Assembly: GCA_036245805.1 (NCBI GenBank)
Contig: BTRK01000006.1
Coordinates: 36,770,901 to 36,834,900 of the forward strand
DNA from: Pristionchus mayeri
Lineage: Eukaryota; Nematoda; Chromadorea; Rhabditida; Neodiplogasteridae
DNA length: 64,000 nt
Direction: 5' to 3'
Shown: positions 12,940 to 26,900 of the stretch, one piece after another
How positions within the stretch are numbered: the first letter of the stretch is position 1
How the letters are laid out: each line of letters begins with the position of its first letter
Notes under the pieces: generated by a model
Database searches by the model: none
The model's input: the letters and a program-made list of their open reading frames with translations, nothing else
What the model was told of the DNA's origin: nothing
Program-made: the position numbers and the translations under genes

Positions 12940-13878
12940 TCAGTTCTCCCTCATCTCTCCTAATTCACTTCTCACATCTTCTGGTGCATTCTCCATTATT
13001 CTCGCCACTTCCTCCCTCTTCTCGTGCCAATTTCCAGGTTTCTGCAATTTAATAATTTGAAATTGTCTCTCTTCAAACGAGCCTGATAAATAGCAGAGAG
13101 GCTGGACTCGATCTCCTTTGCCTGCGGAGAGAGACGAGCCACTAGCTCAGTATGTTTCTGATTTGATATCATGAGAGAGGAAGAGGGGGTAGGGGATACC
13201 GATTCAATCTTCGCCCGATGTTCTTTCTTCTTTTGCTTGTGGAGGAGATACGCCTCCTGAAATAGAATCGTCACTCCGACTGCGTTCCCATTCAGATTCC
13301 CTTCAATTTCATTCATTTGAAGAAAGTTTGAATCATGATCGTACACTTAATGTCACTTTTTTCGAATGAAAGGAAATTATAATCGGAATAAATTCGATAA
13401 ACGTCGAGTACATTTTACTTTTAATAAAATGCATACCTGAACTTGAGGTGATTCATTTACAATTAGCTCATCCATTTTATTTTCCTTTTGTTCTCGGGAA
13501 AGCTCGTGATTGAAAAATATCTGGGAGAGATAGATTGGTTAAGTCAATGATGATCGATGACTTCTCCCATTCGATTTCTCGTCTCTACACTCGCATTCGC
13601 TGCCCATCCCATTGGGCCACGGAATCGCTGCCAGAATAGACTGAAAGACATTATTCAGTAGTGATAGCGGTAGATATTTATTAATTGCATTATTTTTACC
13701 TTTCACAGTTTGCTGGAAATTGTATGGCTCCATTAAATGAATTCGTTGCCACAGGTTCATCGAAGGGTGGTTGAATGGTAACCGAAGGTGAGGGAAGAGA
13801 AGGAAGGGGAGAAACAAAAGAAAATAGATCTTGAGACGAGACTTCCGCCGTCAGTGAGAGCAGTAAGAACACATGCAT
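12940..13878 (-). CDS. Secreted SXP/RAL-2-like (DUF148) protein, 6 exons
   Basis: Exons (minus) 13878-13700, 13640-13589, 13520-13437, 13256-13200, 13157-13083, 13041-12940; 182 residues. MHVFLLLSLTAEVSS is a signal peptide. The C-terminal half has the family pattern: IFFNHELSREQK, then a helix ending AKIES, ELVARLSPQAKEIE, EEVARIM and ENAPEDVRSEL before the stop. DUF148/SXP-RAL-2 proteins are nematode-restricted, secreted, and often antigenic in parasites; the molecular role is not established. The join 13083/13041 needs a GC donor (CAG|GC) because no GT gives the right phase; the alternative is read-through to an earlier stop that destroys the family C-terminus. The donor of exon 2 could also lie about 20 nt further on. 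Confidence 0.75.
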
Positions 13879-14818
13879 TGTAGACACTTTTCTTAGCGGT
13901 TCCCCTCTTTTAAGGGCGAACCATCTCGGACTCAAGTTGACCAGGTATCTAATTGATGTTGATCTTCCTTCGAAGAGCACGCACGGACTGAGAAATTTGG
14001 TTGGTGAAGGACTAGCCACCATTTAAGTGGAACACTTTACATGATTCGAGTGTGAACCTTTCAACATTTCAATGATCAGGAGAAAATTGCTTATTTATAC
14101 TCTGAGCCGAAAGGATACAGAAATTTCTTTAAAAATCGGCAGATAGTTCTTCTGAATGTGAAATCACGGTGGAGGTTCAACCATCTTCTATCACTTAGTT
14201 TTAAGTTTTGCAATGACACCACAGATTGCGACCAAGGCTCATATTTGGATAATTATATTATTTTATCGCTTGCTCAGAGCAAATGAACAAAAGCGAACAA
14301 AATCATCAATAATGAAAGTAATCTGATTGCTTCGAGGACCATGTAAGGGATCTCTCTCGGTGCAGGGGTCTTATTGTATCCATGACAATAAGGGATAGCC
14401 GTAGATTGGGATGATTACAATAAGTACTAAAAGATACTGAAAATACGCGGTTTTGGGCAACGGGTTGACAGTGACTTTGAAAGGGGAGAGGGGAAGGAAG
14501 GGGAGGGATCTCTTCTAATCGTGGAAACGGGCAAAGCTATATGAGATCAGTTGGTGAGAATATGAGTGAAGTAGCCAATCGATGAGAGGACGTGAGCAAG
14601 AAGAGAAAGGATGCTAGTAATGCAGAAAGATTCGCGCGTTTGAACTCGAAAGAATCGTGCGGGGTGGATATTACGGAGTTGGGATAAGAAACAGATGAGG
14701 GGAGATGAAATCGAACCCGTTCGATCGATTGAATGAGTATGAATGGAGGCGACGTTAATACATACAGATGGCAAAGTGTCTATGGAAGGCGACGAGGAGG
14801 AATCAAATTGGTTTGCTT

Positions 14819-17800
14819 TCACTGTTCCGCTCGGATTGGACGTTGCATCGACTTGAAACGACCCGTGGATCCTCGGCCCTCGTCTTAAAATTACCAGTTA
14901 ATTGCAACTAATTTCATTACTGTACCACTACAAAGTACAACGAAATCATAAAAATTGATCAATGAAAGTAACTCACAAGTGCTCTGGGAGAGAGTGCTGG
15001 CAGAGATGCCCATGGCTGGTTGGGATGGTCGCAGCCTCGTCACTTTAGGCACCTCTCCATCCGAATTCTCTCCATCAGCCTCACTCGAGTCTTCGAGGAC
15101 GGGCGGGCGTTTCAAGTGGTTGTCGTCCATCAACGACGACCGCTGCGATTCGTCCTCCCGACTACGGACGACGCGACCTACAGGATTATTGATTAGGAAG
15201 AGAAGAGTACGATGCCAGTTTTCCGATATTGACTGTTTTGATTACTGCGAGTGTACGAAAATCTGTGACATTTTCATAGAAATGACGCTCACCCGCATTC
15301 CTATTCCTACTGGTGGGTCGTCGTCCGTTCTGCTCAAAGTCTCCATAGTAGTCATCCCTTGTCGGTGGAGGGGCTCCAGGGGGCGGAGGAGGGATGAAGT
15401 CGACCAGGTTGTGCTTGGGCGGGCTTCTCCTATTGTCGAGTGTGCTCATCTTCGATCGGCCATTTGTACTCCCGCCAGTACCGTCCGACGACTGCAACGG
15501 GTCCATCTGTATTTCGTTTTTTTTTACTTGTCCAAAAGTCGATTAAACTTTGTCTTGAGCTAGAGAGAAAGTCGTTGTATTCTTATGTTGGCAATCAATG
15601 CTAAGATATTTTGACAGCCTATCTACCTGGATGTAGCTGACGTCAGTGTGGGGCGGGCTGTCGCTGTTGCTGCCGTGCCCTGTGCCCTTGTACTCACTGC
15701 CACGAGACGATCGAGATCTGCAAAAAAACCATTTACATTTTTGTATTTTCGAAAATTCTATAATTATAGACTGCGTATCTCACCGTCTGCCGGTTCCCAT
15801 ATCCATGCCATTCGAGGGCGCGAATCGTGGAGGCGGGCAGTTGGGCACGGGGTTGGAGGGAAGGGCGGGACCGCGCAGCATCTTGTCGCTCAACCAGGCC
15901 GGTTGCTGAGACGTCGTCACCAACGTCGTCGTTGCGTACGGCGAAGGATCGTCGTGGTACTGAATTAGTTGAATATTAATTACTTTCAACGCTAAATTCA
16001 TAAGAAAATCGAGGATTTGTAACGAGTATACTCAAAAAAGATGCTTACCTGGTTGCCGTAGAAGGTGGACATGTTGTTGGGTGGTCCGGTCACTTGGGCG
16101 TACTGGTAATGCGGTTCACTGCCCGGTCTTCCCAGTGTCCCGATGAGATTGTCGTCGTAGGGATTGTAGAAGTCGTGCTGATTGGGCGCCCGCGTGTACA
16201 GATGCGAAGTGCCATTGACTCGTGGATGACCCAGAGTTCCGTTGATCATCCTGAAAGATTCTCTTTTCACAATCGCTATCACTCGGCCAGTAAAGTTACT
16301 TACGTCGCTAACGCATTGAATAAAAATCTAGAAGATGATGTTATGGACATGCCTGGAGTTGGTGTGATACGCAACGGGGTCCATGCCCCACGGCCCGCTG
16401 GGCGCCACCAGACTGCCGTCCTTGATCTCGATGAACGTCCTGTCTCCTCCCTGCACCGTCTCAATTCATCATTGCGATCAATCGACTTATGAAGTCACTC
16501 ACGATATCCTGATTCCTCTTCCTCCTCATCACGAAGGCGACGCAGACTCCCATGAGGGCGATCCAGAGAACGACGACGATGATGACGATGATCCAACTCC
16601 GTTTGATCGATGAGAAGAACCACGGCTCGTCCGAGTACTGAGACGTGTGCTTGTCCAGTGTCTCCTGGTCTGCAATTCCTCACTTTACTCAGAATACTTC
16701 GAATGACCATAGATACAGATAGTTTAAAAAATCTGTACTCACCCATCTTGATGGTGTCGGTGCCGTGCGGGACACCGATGCCAGCGCCCGTCCTAGCCGA
16801 GACCTTGATCTTGTAGCTCATTTCGGGGATGAGATGGAAGAGGGTCACGGAGGCAGCCCGCTCGTTCGTAGTGATGTTACGGTTGAACTTGACGCCCTTG
16901 CCGATGATGATGATCTAGAAATGAGAATGTTAGATTCCCCAGAATAGTGATCAGGGGGTTCTCACCTGGAATCCCTTGAGAATTCCGTTCAAGCCGTCGG
17001 GCGCGGGAGGCTTCCAGCTGATCCGGAGAGTGGTCAGATTGAGCATGCGTACGAGGACGTCTTGAGGAGGCAGCGAGGGAGCTGCAATGATGATTTACTC
17101 AATTATACAAGATTGAGATATCGTTGAAAAGTGTGCAATGAGAATGAGAAAAGTGCACTCACGAGCTTCGGCGGTGAGGGCGTCCATGGAGTTGGAGGGG
17201 ACTCCCTGCAGTCCACCCGAGTAGGGAATCACGAAAAACTCGTAGTTGTTGAAGGGCAGAAGACCGTTGACGACCACCGAGTCAGTGTGCTCACCGCTCA
17301 CGTTCACGAGACTGCAAATAAACACTCAATAGACGCAACAAATCAGTAATCAGAAATACTTCGGATTTCGCGATCGATGTTCAACTTACGGAGCATCAAC
17401 AGAGTTTCCTCCTCTCCACTTGACGTAGTAGCCATCGATCACTCCGGGATCAACCTGAAAGCATTTTAATGATTCGTAAAATGTGCCAAATATCGATTCG
17501 TTCATTCAACTGGGCCGTACCTTGCCGGGTTTCTTTTTCCAAAAGAGTCGCACAGCGGTCGAATTTATCGTCTTGACCTCCTCGAGTTTGATGAGCTGAT
17601 CTGAGTTGAGGCTCTTCCTCCTGTCCTCCTCGCTCACAAGTCGATCTTGACGGGCTGAAACATTTTCATTTGATACAAAGCTTAACTGTTAGAACACAAC
17701 GACGTATCTGGATGCGCATTGTTGACTTCAGTTTTCGATTACAATGATATTCTTCTAGTTCTAACAATCAGCTCATGACGATTTCACTTTCATCTATCAG

Positions 17801-20800
17801 GTTATCCCTTCGGCTCCCAATGGCACTGAAAACCGGACAATGCCTAGGTGAAATTTCTCATGAACGTTGATTGAGACAGATAAGCTAATGAAAATCTTCC
17901 TCCTTCTTATTTTCACTACTTTTTCATCGGCTGACTATCCGATACTTATCCAGGTTTGTATCAACAACGTTTCTTTTATTAATTATTTCTAGAGAGCATG
18001 CGCTATAAGCCCCGGACTCGCAATGTGCAAGAACTCCATCGAATCTAAGTTCGGAGAGCTCCCCAGATTGCCCAATGATTCATCCGATGAAGGAAAAGAC
18101 TCATCATTGGAGATATCACCCAAGGAAGAGGGGAACAACTCAACCGGAGCTAAACTGCAAGTTCCCGAATCTCCAGTACCAACCAATGTGCGAGATATCA
18201 GCAACTAATACGAAGGTATATCACTCAGGAAACCGAAAGTGTTTTCGTCAGTCAGTTTTGCGTATATCAGAGAGACAGATTTGTGAAGAAGTGCCACGGG
18301 AAGGTTGACTCATCGGAGGTTTGTTCGATTTTTCACCAATTGCTATAGCATTCCTTGCTCAAGGTAGCTTTCTGTAAATCGTATCCTTCATCTTGTTCTA
18401 CGGTCGGCAATATTCTGCCCATAATGACCTACTGCGGAAGGCACTACAAGAAGTACAGACCGCTTTGCACAAGTGAAGAAACGAATCCGAAAGCTGAACA
18501 GGTGCATTTCATTATGAACTTCACTATGCTTTTTTACAGTTCTGCCTTGCATTCGAACAGTTCTGCCTATCGGATGGAGGGAAAGCTGCCAACAAGGTTA
18601 TTTTCATGGTATCGCGATATGTTTTAATGTTCGCGTATTCTAGGAAGTGCCGTCTCGGCCGGTTCTTCAGCGTTGTCAGGATGTTGTGAAGGAAGCGAGA
18701 AAAGTGTGCAACCCCATGCCGCGCGAAGCGGACGAATTCAACTACGTTCGTTGTAAACGATTTGTGGAGAAATGTAGGAAGTATGTTGATTGGTTGTGAA
18801 TACATAGTAGCCATTCTAAAGATATTTTCGCTAATTTTATAAAGATTATTAGTTTCAACACAATATTGGTGGCTACTGATCATAATGTAGAAATCAATTA
18901 CAGAGGGTAGATACGAGGCATGAATGGAATAGTGCCCGGAAGAAACTCTTAGAGGATAATGGGCAACCATTCTAATGCGCTGTGGCGTGGGTGGCGCAGT
19001 GGTGTGAGGCTCCGCTCGTCATACAAGGGTCCTGAGTTCGATCCCCCGCCTGGGCAGACCAAGCTCTCTATCCCTCCGGGGTCGGTAAATTGGTAGTGAC
19101 CTCGGTCGCGAAAGGTAAAACCCCTAGAAGCACTTTGGACAGCAGGGATACGTAGTCCTAGCAGTAGTCGGCCTCACCGCACTACACCACCTAGCGTAGT
19201 CGTTTACGACTGTAAAATCGCTTGACGTGGCTGCACCTGTACCTGTACCTGTATTCTAATGCGCGTACATTTCTAATTGAATCCTTATTTATAATTCATA
19301 AGTTTAACGAGTAATGAGAAGTAAAAGTTATCAACTCACTATTGATGGGGGCGATCTTCGTCGTAGCCGAGTTGGATACAGTCGATGGAGGTCCGATTCC
19401 CTTCTCGTTCTCCGCCCTCACGACGAACAAGTATGACTGCGACGGCTTCAGATTCCGCACGCGATGACGAGTCCCCGACACGTAATCAGCCACGTTGTAC
19501 CACGTCTGAAGTATGCTCATCCATATTTTCATCGAAGAACAAATTATCGTACTTTCATCAAGATAGCATCCTTTGCCACAGTACTAATCACTAGTACTAA
19601 TGGTCTCCTACCTTTTCAGCCGTGAATAATATATTACTGAGATAAATAGAGTATGTATAATACCTGGGCTTCCTCCGGACTGTAGTACTGCAGGACGTAT
19701 CCGGAAATTGGCGAGGCGCCGTTCTTCAGAGGCGCACTCCACGAGAGATCGAGTGAGTCGTGCGAGACATTCGAAGCCTCGGGCTGACCAGGTGCAGAGG
19801 GGAATTCGATGGGGTCGGGCATACGGAAGAAGGTTGCACGAGTATTCGTGTCTGCAAGAAGCAAGGATTGGCAAAAAATCATTTTGGTTATATTTCGTAC
19901 GTTCTTACTAGGAACATTTATCAACACAGAAAGCTCGTATCTTTTTCAAATCGATTGCCTAAGCATAATATCAAGACTACAGTGAACATCGTAGGGAATA
20001 TTAGAAAAATCGAATGAGTCTCAATGTAGCCAACCTTCAACAGTGAGACTTGCAGTCCATGTCGTCTCTCCATCCTCATTCCTCGCCCTACAGGTGTACA
20101 CTCCAGAGTCGCCCTTCCTGAAAGAGCCACTCTTTCGATCCCCTCCTTTCTTGGCGCCACAATTCCCAGTCGGTCCTTGCAAACGATTGAGACCCACTCT
20201 TCACACCCTCTAATTATCGCGTCTCGGTTCGATTCTCGGGGGTGACCCGCAGGGGACACCATTGACACCTCTCTCTCGGTATGGTCTATGTTCTCCTCGT
20301 CTTTTCTTGCCTTCTCAATTCTCGCCCTTCTCACTACCGTCACGCTCGGTTGGACCCCACACTGAGCTGTGATTGATCGCCCTCTTCCCCATTCTCTGGA
20401 TTAGAAAGACGGATCTAATGGGGAGTGCGAGCAACCAATGACTGATCATTCCCATCCGTTTTGCATCCGGTGCCTTGTTCCCAGTCTCTTCACAGTACAA
20501 TTAGTAGCGGATTAGTAGCAAGGAGGGAGGGAGGCATGGAGATAATCTCGAGAGGGGGGAGGGGGGAGAAGACTGCTGTGCACCTGTTCGAGATCTCGAA
20601 TGATCGAATGCATTGTTTGAGAGGGGCTGGGCTGACAATATGGTCGGATGATCCCGAGACGAGTAACAGATTGCGCCGCCTCTCCCCCCAACATGCGATG
20701 CTTAATAGCTTTCTTGCTGATTCGCGCTCCTTCTCAAGAAGATGAACCCAATTATCACGCACAAGCTGTCAACTACTACACAGTAAGAGTAAGAAGAGAT

Positions 20801-20918
20801 TGTGTGGGAGAGGAAGAGATCAGGCACTGGTCTTTGTCCACACTAGAGATTGATGAAGGGAGAGGGAGGGACTGGACAAGGAAGAAGGGGCGACAACACT
20901 CCCCCAACAAATTACTGC

Positions 20919-20949
<31 letters not shown>

Positions 20950-23900
20950 AGCCGCGGGCTAAATATTGGAGGAGAATTGAGATGAAAATGAGCGCCAACA
21001 CATCAAAACAATCGTATCTTGGTAGAGAAAAGCGAGGACTCACTTCAGATCTGCGATATGTAGAGCGCCACCCTTGTGCTGCGACATCCGAGTGTCTCCT
21101 GAACGTATTGTTGGTAAATAAATGATGGTGCAGGCGTACCTTCGGTATCTACGGGTATGCCGTTGAAGAGCCAGTTTATTGAGGGTGCGGTGGATTCGGG
21201 TCGGCCTGCGATGGCCGCGCACGGAAGGAGGGCGGATGAGACGACCATCATCGTTTGGTTCGCCGGGCCGAACTCGATGATGGGAGGCGCGCGTAGCTCC
21301 AGGGCTGTAAAAGTTTATATTTTCGAAATTCCCAAGAAATTAAATATATTTTTTATGATTTAGTTTTTATTCCCCCAAATTCCCATGTTTCGCACTCGCA
21401 GCATCGCAGTTGGTGCCGTTGAAGGAGCATAGGGAGAGGGCGGAGGTGAGCGAGAGGAAGGAGCCGAACACCATCACGAGCTGTAGTCGCCTTCTCTATG
21501 GAATGAGCAGAGAAGGACGAGGGAAGGAGCTCAGTCGGCGGGTAGCATTCGACCACTGGAAGAGAGGGCTGGTGTGAGGGTGCATGAGGACATTAGGAGG
21601 ACGCAAAAAGATGGCATCTCGCGAGAGTAGATGATCAGGTGTAATAGGGAAAGCTTTCAGCATCGATAATAGAAAGGGATGACAAGAATAGAAAAAAGGG
21701 AGAAGGCTGATCTTACAGCGTGAATGATACGAGAGCAAGCGACTGTGACGAGTCCGGTCAAGTGAGAGGAGAGATGGATGGGCGTATCGGGCACGCGAAT
21801 CAACAGATCGACAGGGATCAATCCCTGCCCCTTCCCCTGCCACTAATAAGTGCAGCCAAGTGTGCGCAAGACGATCGGGAAGTCGAAGAGAGACTAAAGA
21901 GGGAAGGAGAAAAGAGAGACTGCGGCCATCAAGGGATTAGAGGCACGCACGGGGATCGAGAAAGACTAGAGAAAAGGTCAGCCGACCACAACCACTAGTT
22001 ACATTGTAAGGAGGTGATGAAGATGAGCAATACTGGGAATGGGGAAGCCGAGAGAGAAAGAGAGGGGTGAGGGAGGAGGAGGGAGATGCAAAATAGACTG
22101 GCCCCATAATGGATCCGAATGGGAGAGGAGCAGATAGAGAGAGAAAGGACTCGAAAGGTGACACCCACTTGATGAATGAAGAAAATGGTCCCGAAAGGGC
22201 ACGAATATGGTCTCGCTCTGCACCCATTCATATTCACAATCTGTTACCTGTGCCCCCTTGGGGATCCCTCGCCTCTTCCCTTTACCACCCGCCGTGAACC
22301 CCCGCATTTAGTGAAAGACGAGACGAAGAAGAAGAGAAAGAAGAGGAGGACGAGATTTGGAAAGGGGCGAGGGTGAGGAAAGCCTAATTTGATGATGATT
22401 ATAATAACGCGCGAGGGAGCGTGCCCTTGTCTCTCTCTGTCTCTTCTCCTTCTCTTCTCTTCGCCTTCCGACTTATTTAGGCAAATTTCGCCTTGACGGT
22501 GATTATTGCGAGATGGAGAAGGACGATGGAAATTGCGCAAGGCGAGAGGAGTTCAGTGGAAGCGGATAATGAGGGGATGGAGGAGCGCCAAATGGCCTGC
22601 CCACGAAAGATTGCCAACCAATGAATATTTGAAAAAAGTCAGTTATCGTACGAAACATAGGTTGTTTTGCGGGTCGGCGAGAGCCTCTGCCAGTATCGGA
22701 CGAGCGCAGGTTGACAAGATGGACACGCATTACATCTTTGAGATGAAGGAAGGAGACCTGTCAGGAGGCGAGAGAGCACGAGGAAGCGAGAGGGCGCAGA
22801 GATGAAGAGCGAGCGAGAGAGCAGACGAAATGGATAGAGCAGATGAGGGTATGGGGTTTCGGATGTCTATGGGTATTGAGGGGACGTATCGATGGCACGC
22901 TGTGTGCAACATGAGATTGGAAGTTTGCATAGAGGTAGTTCAGGGAGTGAATGAGGAGAGAAGAAAAGGAGTAGCACGCGTTACGGTTGTTAGTACGCGG
23001 AAGAACCGCCTGCACAACAGACCTATCTCCCTTTCTCCCTTTCTGTATCGTATCACTGGGGTCGTGTCTGTCGTCCATTGTGATATATGATCAGAGAGAG
23101 GGCGGAGGAGGGAGAGGAGAGCGGGAGGAGGCATGGGGAGAGAGAGGGGAGGAGAGGGACCCAGATCAGAGATAGGACGAGGCGTTTATTGTTTATTACC
23201 ACGTATATAGAAGAAGAGGAGAGAGGGAGTATTCTCGATAACTGGAGGAGAAAATGGGAGGAGGGAGAACTTTGTTAATTGAGTGAAGGAGGGAAGAGGC
23301 GTCTGATGGACACTCGAATTGAATAGAATGAGAAGATGGAAGTCGATCAATTATTAAGAGAGGGAAGAGAGAAGGGTGGAAGGAAGCCCCAATTGGGATG
23401 TGACTGTTGAAGAAGGAAGGGTGGACAAAGGCAGATTGACTGGCAGAGTGGGAGGGAAGAGGAGGAGGGGAGAGGGACAGGCAAGATTCCCACAATCGGG
23501 CAAGAAATAACAGAGTCAAGTGGGAGAGTGCAGCAGTAGTGAAGACTGTGAGAATAACGGAAATATACTGCATGATCGATGGCAGATTAGAAGGAGAGAG
23601 AGACTATCTAGTAGTGGGAGCAGGTAAATGATGTAGCCTCTCGCTTCGTAATAATAGGGAGGAGAGGCTATCTACCCTGGGGGTGGAATCGGCAGTCGTC
23701 CGGTTGGCATAGAGATTGAGGAGGAGGAGAGGCTACTGGTGGACTGGGAGTGGAAATGAGGAGGGAGAGAGATGAGTATGGCAGAAGATGCGTCACAAGG
23801 TCGCGTCAATTCTCGGTGCCGAACGAAATGAGAAGGGAGAGGTTGGAATGACCAGACAGAGACTCATATGGTGTGGACATTGGCGAGCAAGGACGAAGAG

Positions 23901-26900
23901 GAAAGGTGCGAAAGAGTGAAGAGGAGAGAGGAAGACTGGTAATTAAATGAGGACCCCTGAGGGAACTACGCGAGATAATGGGACAGTCACACCACCTAGC
24001 GACCGAAAAAGAGCAGAAATGGAGCGAATCTCTCGAACTGTAATACAGTTGTGAAGAGCCGATGTAGGGATGGGCGAGTCCGAGTGGAGCTTAGAGGGGG
24101 ACTCGAAGGAGAGGAGGAGGAAGGGCAAACATGATAGTACTCCCCCTCACCCATCTCAGAATGCTTATACGGCCTGTCTTCACGGGTTGAATACAAGAAG
24201 AGATGAGTCAATGGGTAAATCGAAGGTGGGAAGATGAGGGGAACGGTGGAGGAATATGAGGAAGAGGGGGGAAGGGAGGGGACGGCGATTCCCGATTCCA
24301 CCTAGATCTCATTACAGCACCATCGAAAAACTGGAATCGGTTCGCAGATGGTCGGCATTAGGAGAACGTCCTCGACTCTCGCTTTCTTTGACGGAAGGGA
24401 AGTCAGTTTTTACCCCCAGTATCCCCATCCACTGATGAGTGACCATGGGGAGAGTTATGACTCGTCCAATGGAAAATAGTGCATGAGTGAGCTCGGTAAT
24501 CAGGGTATTATTTGTTTGGAGCTGTTGGGGTTGTCTATCGCATTAGGAGAGGGGATGGATGATAACGGGGCGATGGGAAAGGTGAGGAGAATGATGACCA
24601 TGGAAAGGAGAGAGAGAGAGGTGCGAGAATGATTGGGACCCTTCCCCTTCCACTTCCTGGGGCCGGAGATTAAAGGGAGCTGGTGCGACTCAGGAAGGAA
24701 GGAGAGAGTGACCAAAGTAATCTCGAGAACCAATCAGAAGGTATTGTTTGGATAAGGAATGGCATCACGTAAGATAACTTATGGGGGGATGGAGGGATGA
24801 GGGCGATGGAAAGTGACCATGGATGACCCCCTGTTGTGAAGAAAGAGAAGAGATTGACCCCCGCCAAAGAGACGAGAGCAATTTACTGTCCTCGTATAGT
24901 ATCACTAAGCCGATTGAAGGAGACCTTCGTAGTCGAGATCAGACACTACGCCTTTACGGGTGAACAGAGTTACTGGGGGAGAGAGTTTACGAGATAATGG
25001 AAGGGAGAGGGAGAGGGAGTGGGAGCACATCAAAGAGAGACTGTCCGGAATCTTGATGGCGACGAGAAAATAGCCAGTGTATAGCTTCTAGATTGAGAAA
25101 AAACGGGAGAGATTTGCCTTCAGACGGGGGTCGAATTGTTTGTTTGTGGGAGTTGTGCCCCAGGCTAATTTCAATTAGAAGAACCCGAGAGTGAGGAAGA
25201 GAGAGAAGCAGACCAAAGTGGTGAAATCTCCATGGAGTGCTCCCTGGAGGGTAGGTCACTAGAGGAGTTGAGAGAAGAAGAGGATGAAAGGAGCAGAGAA
25301 GCGGTTATCATTCATGGAACAGGTAGTCTTAGAACTGCAGTGAGAGAGTTGCTATAGCTGGAGGTGAAGGAGGAAGAGGAGGAGGAGGAGGGATGAAAGA
25401 TGACCACCTCTGAGTAAGCAACAACAGGTAGAGGATAGACCCCTTCCTCTCAAGACGGATTCACCCCGTTGACATGACTGATTCATGTCGCATACAATGG
25501 AAAGATCGAGGGGAGAAATCGGAAGAGGAGGGACTGAGAGGGTATATATCAAGTAGAGAGAGGGAGTGGACACATTTTACACAAGGAGAGACTGGAAGAA
25601 AGGGAAGGAACTCATCTGTACTTAGGAGTTAAGATCAGAGGAGACCGTGGCGAACAGGAGTAAATGCGAGAATTGAGTGACAACTGGGTAGATGGAGGGG
25701 CGAGATTAGATATAGATGAGGGAGGAGAAGCCTTGCTATGGAAGAGTAGATGGAAGACCACTCTCCACGCAAGAGACAAGAGAAGAGTAAGGAGAGACAC
25801 TGAGTATATATGGGGATCATGCACGACAAAAGAGAAGTTGAGATTGTGGAAGGGAGAAGAGGGAGAGTGGACTGTATCCACGGAAAGGTCGAATACATTC
25901 AGACAAAGGGAAGAAAGGGGAGAAAAGAAGGAAGGATTCGCAGAATTCGTGAATGCGATCAAAACAATCGTAAACATTGTTACTGTAGCTTGCTCGATTC
26001 TTCTCTCAAAAAGAGGGTTTAGCAGGGAGGGATCAGTATGGACTCCCTTTTGAGGATGTCGCAGTCGAGAAGGGAACGACTTCTTTCTCAAGTGGGGGGG
26101 GGCTGAATTCTTCACAGTGTAAGTCATGCGTGAGTTGAGAAGAGAGAGGGAGGAAGAGAGTAACGGCATGCAGTTGACAGCTACCCTCATTTGCATATTG
26201 AACATGAGTGGGGAGAGGCTACTAATTGGACAGATGAGAAGTCAGAAGTAGTGGCTGACGGCCTAAGATGAGCGAGTTTCGCACTAAGCCGCGTCTTCTT
26301 CTTCTTCTGCTCAACTGGTGTGGTATAAGCGAGGAGCAGTTTCTGCCCTACTCTGTAAACAATATTAGGAACATCACCCCCTCCCCCTCGGCCCTCCCTC
26401 TTTTGGCCAGTCGAGAAGGGTCACAATCAGCGGGAGATGCAACAATCTGAGAGTAGAGGAGGAGGAGGGAGGGGCAAATAGACATCAGATGGCCACCTGG
26501 GTCAGAGGTAGGTTTCGCCCCTCGCCACATGCGAAGGATTCCACTTCCGTTCAACGAATGGATGTGGGAAGAAGAAGAGAAGGGTCCGATCGGAGAAAGG
26601 GAGATAAAAGCCCGCGCGGGGAAAGACATACAGTCGTCGTGTATGAGAAGGAAAAAGTAATGCACACAGCCCCCCTCGCGCATTCATCGACGCCGCTTTT
26701 CTGCAAACTTCACGCCCTCACACAGAGGCGATTCATGGGAAATAAGGAGATGGATGGAGAAGAACTGAGAGAGAGAGAAAAGACTACGCCTCGTAATCCG
26801 AGGAAACTACTAGAAGAATCACGGGCACTGACCATCGCTCATTCCAATATGGGGAGGAAGATTAAGGGAGGAGGAGGAAGAAGTGAGGGGGAGAGAGAGA

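Noticed and set aside
14955..15563. 202-codon plus-strand frame
   Set aside because: Antisense shadow of sax-3 cytoplasmic exons.
20919..20946. CT repeat as a possible functional splice enhancer
   Set aside because: Plain microsatellite; nothing ties it to splicing.
25612..26205. 197-codon minus-strand open frame in sax-3 intron
   Set aside because: Same composition effect; product is low-complexity Ser/Leu/Pro.
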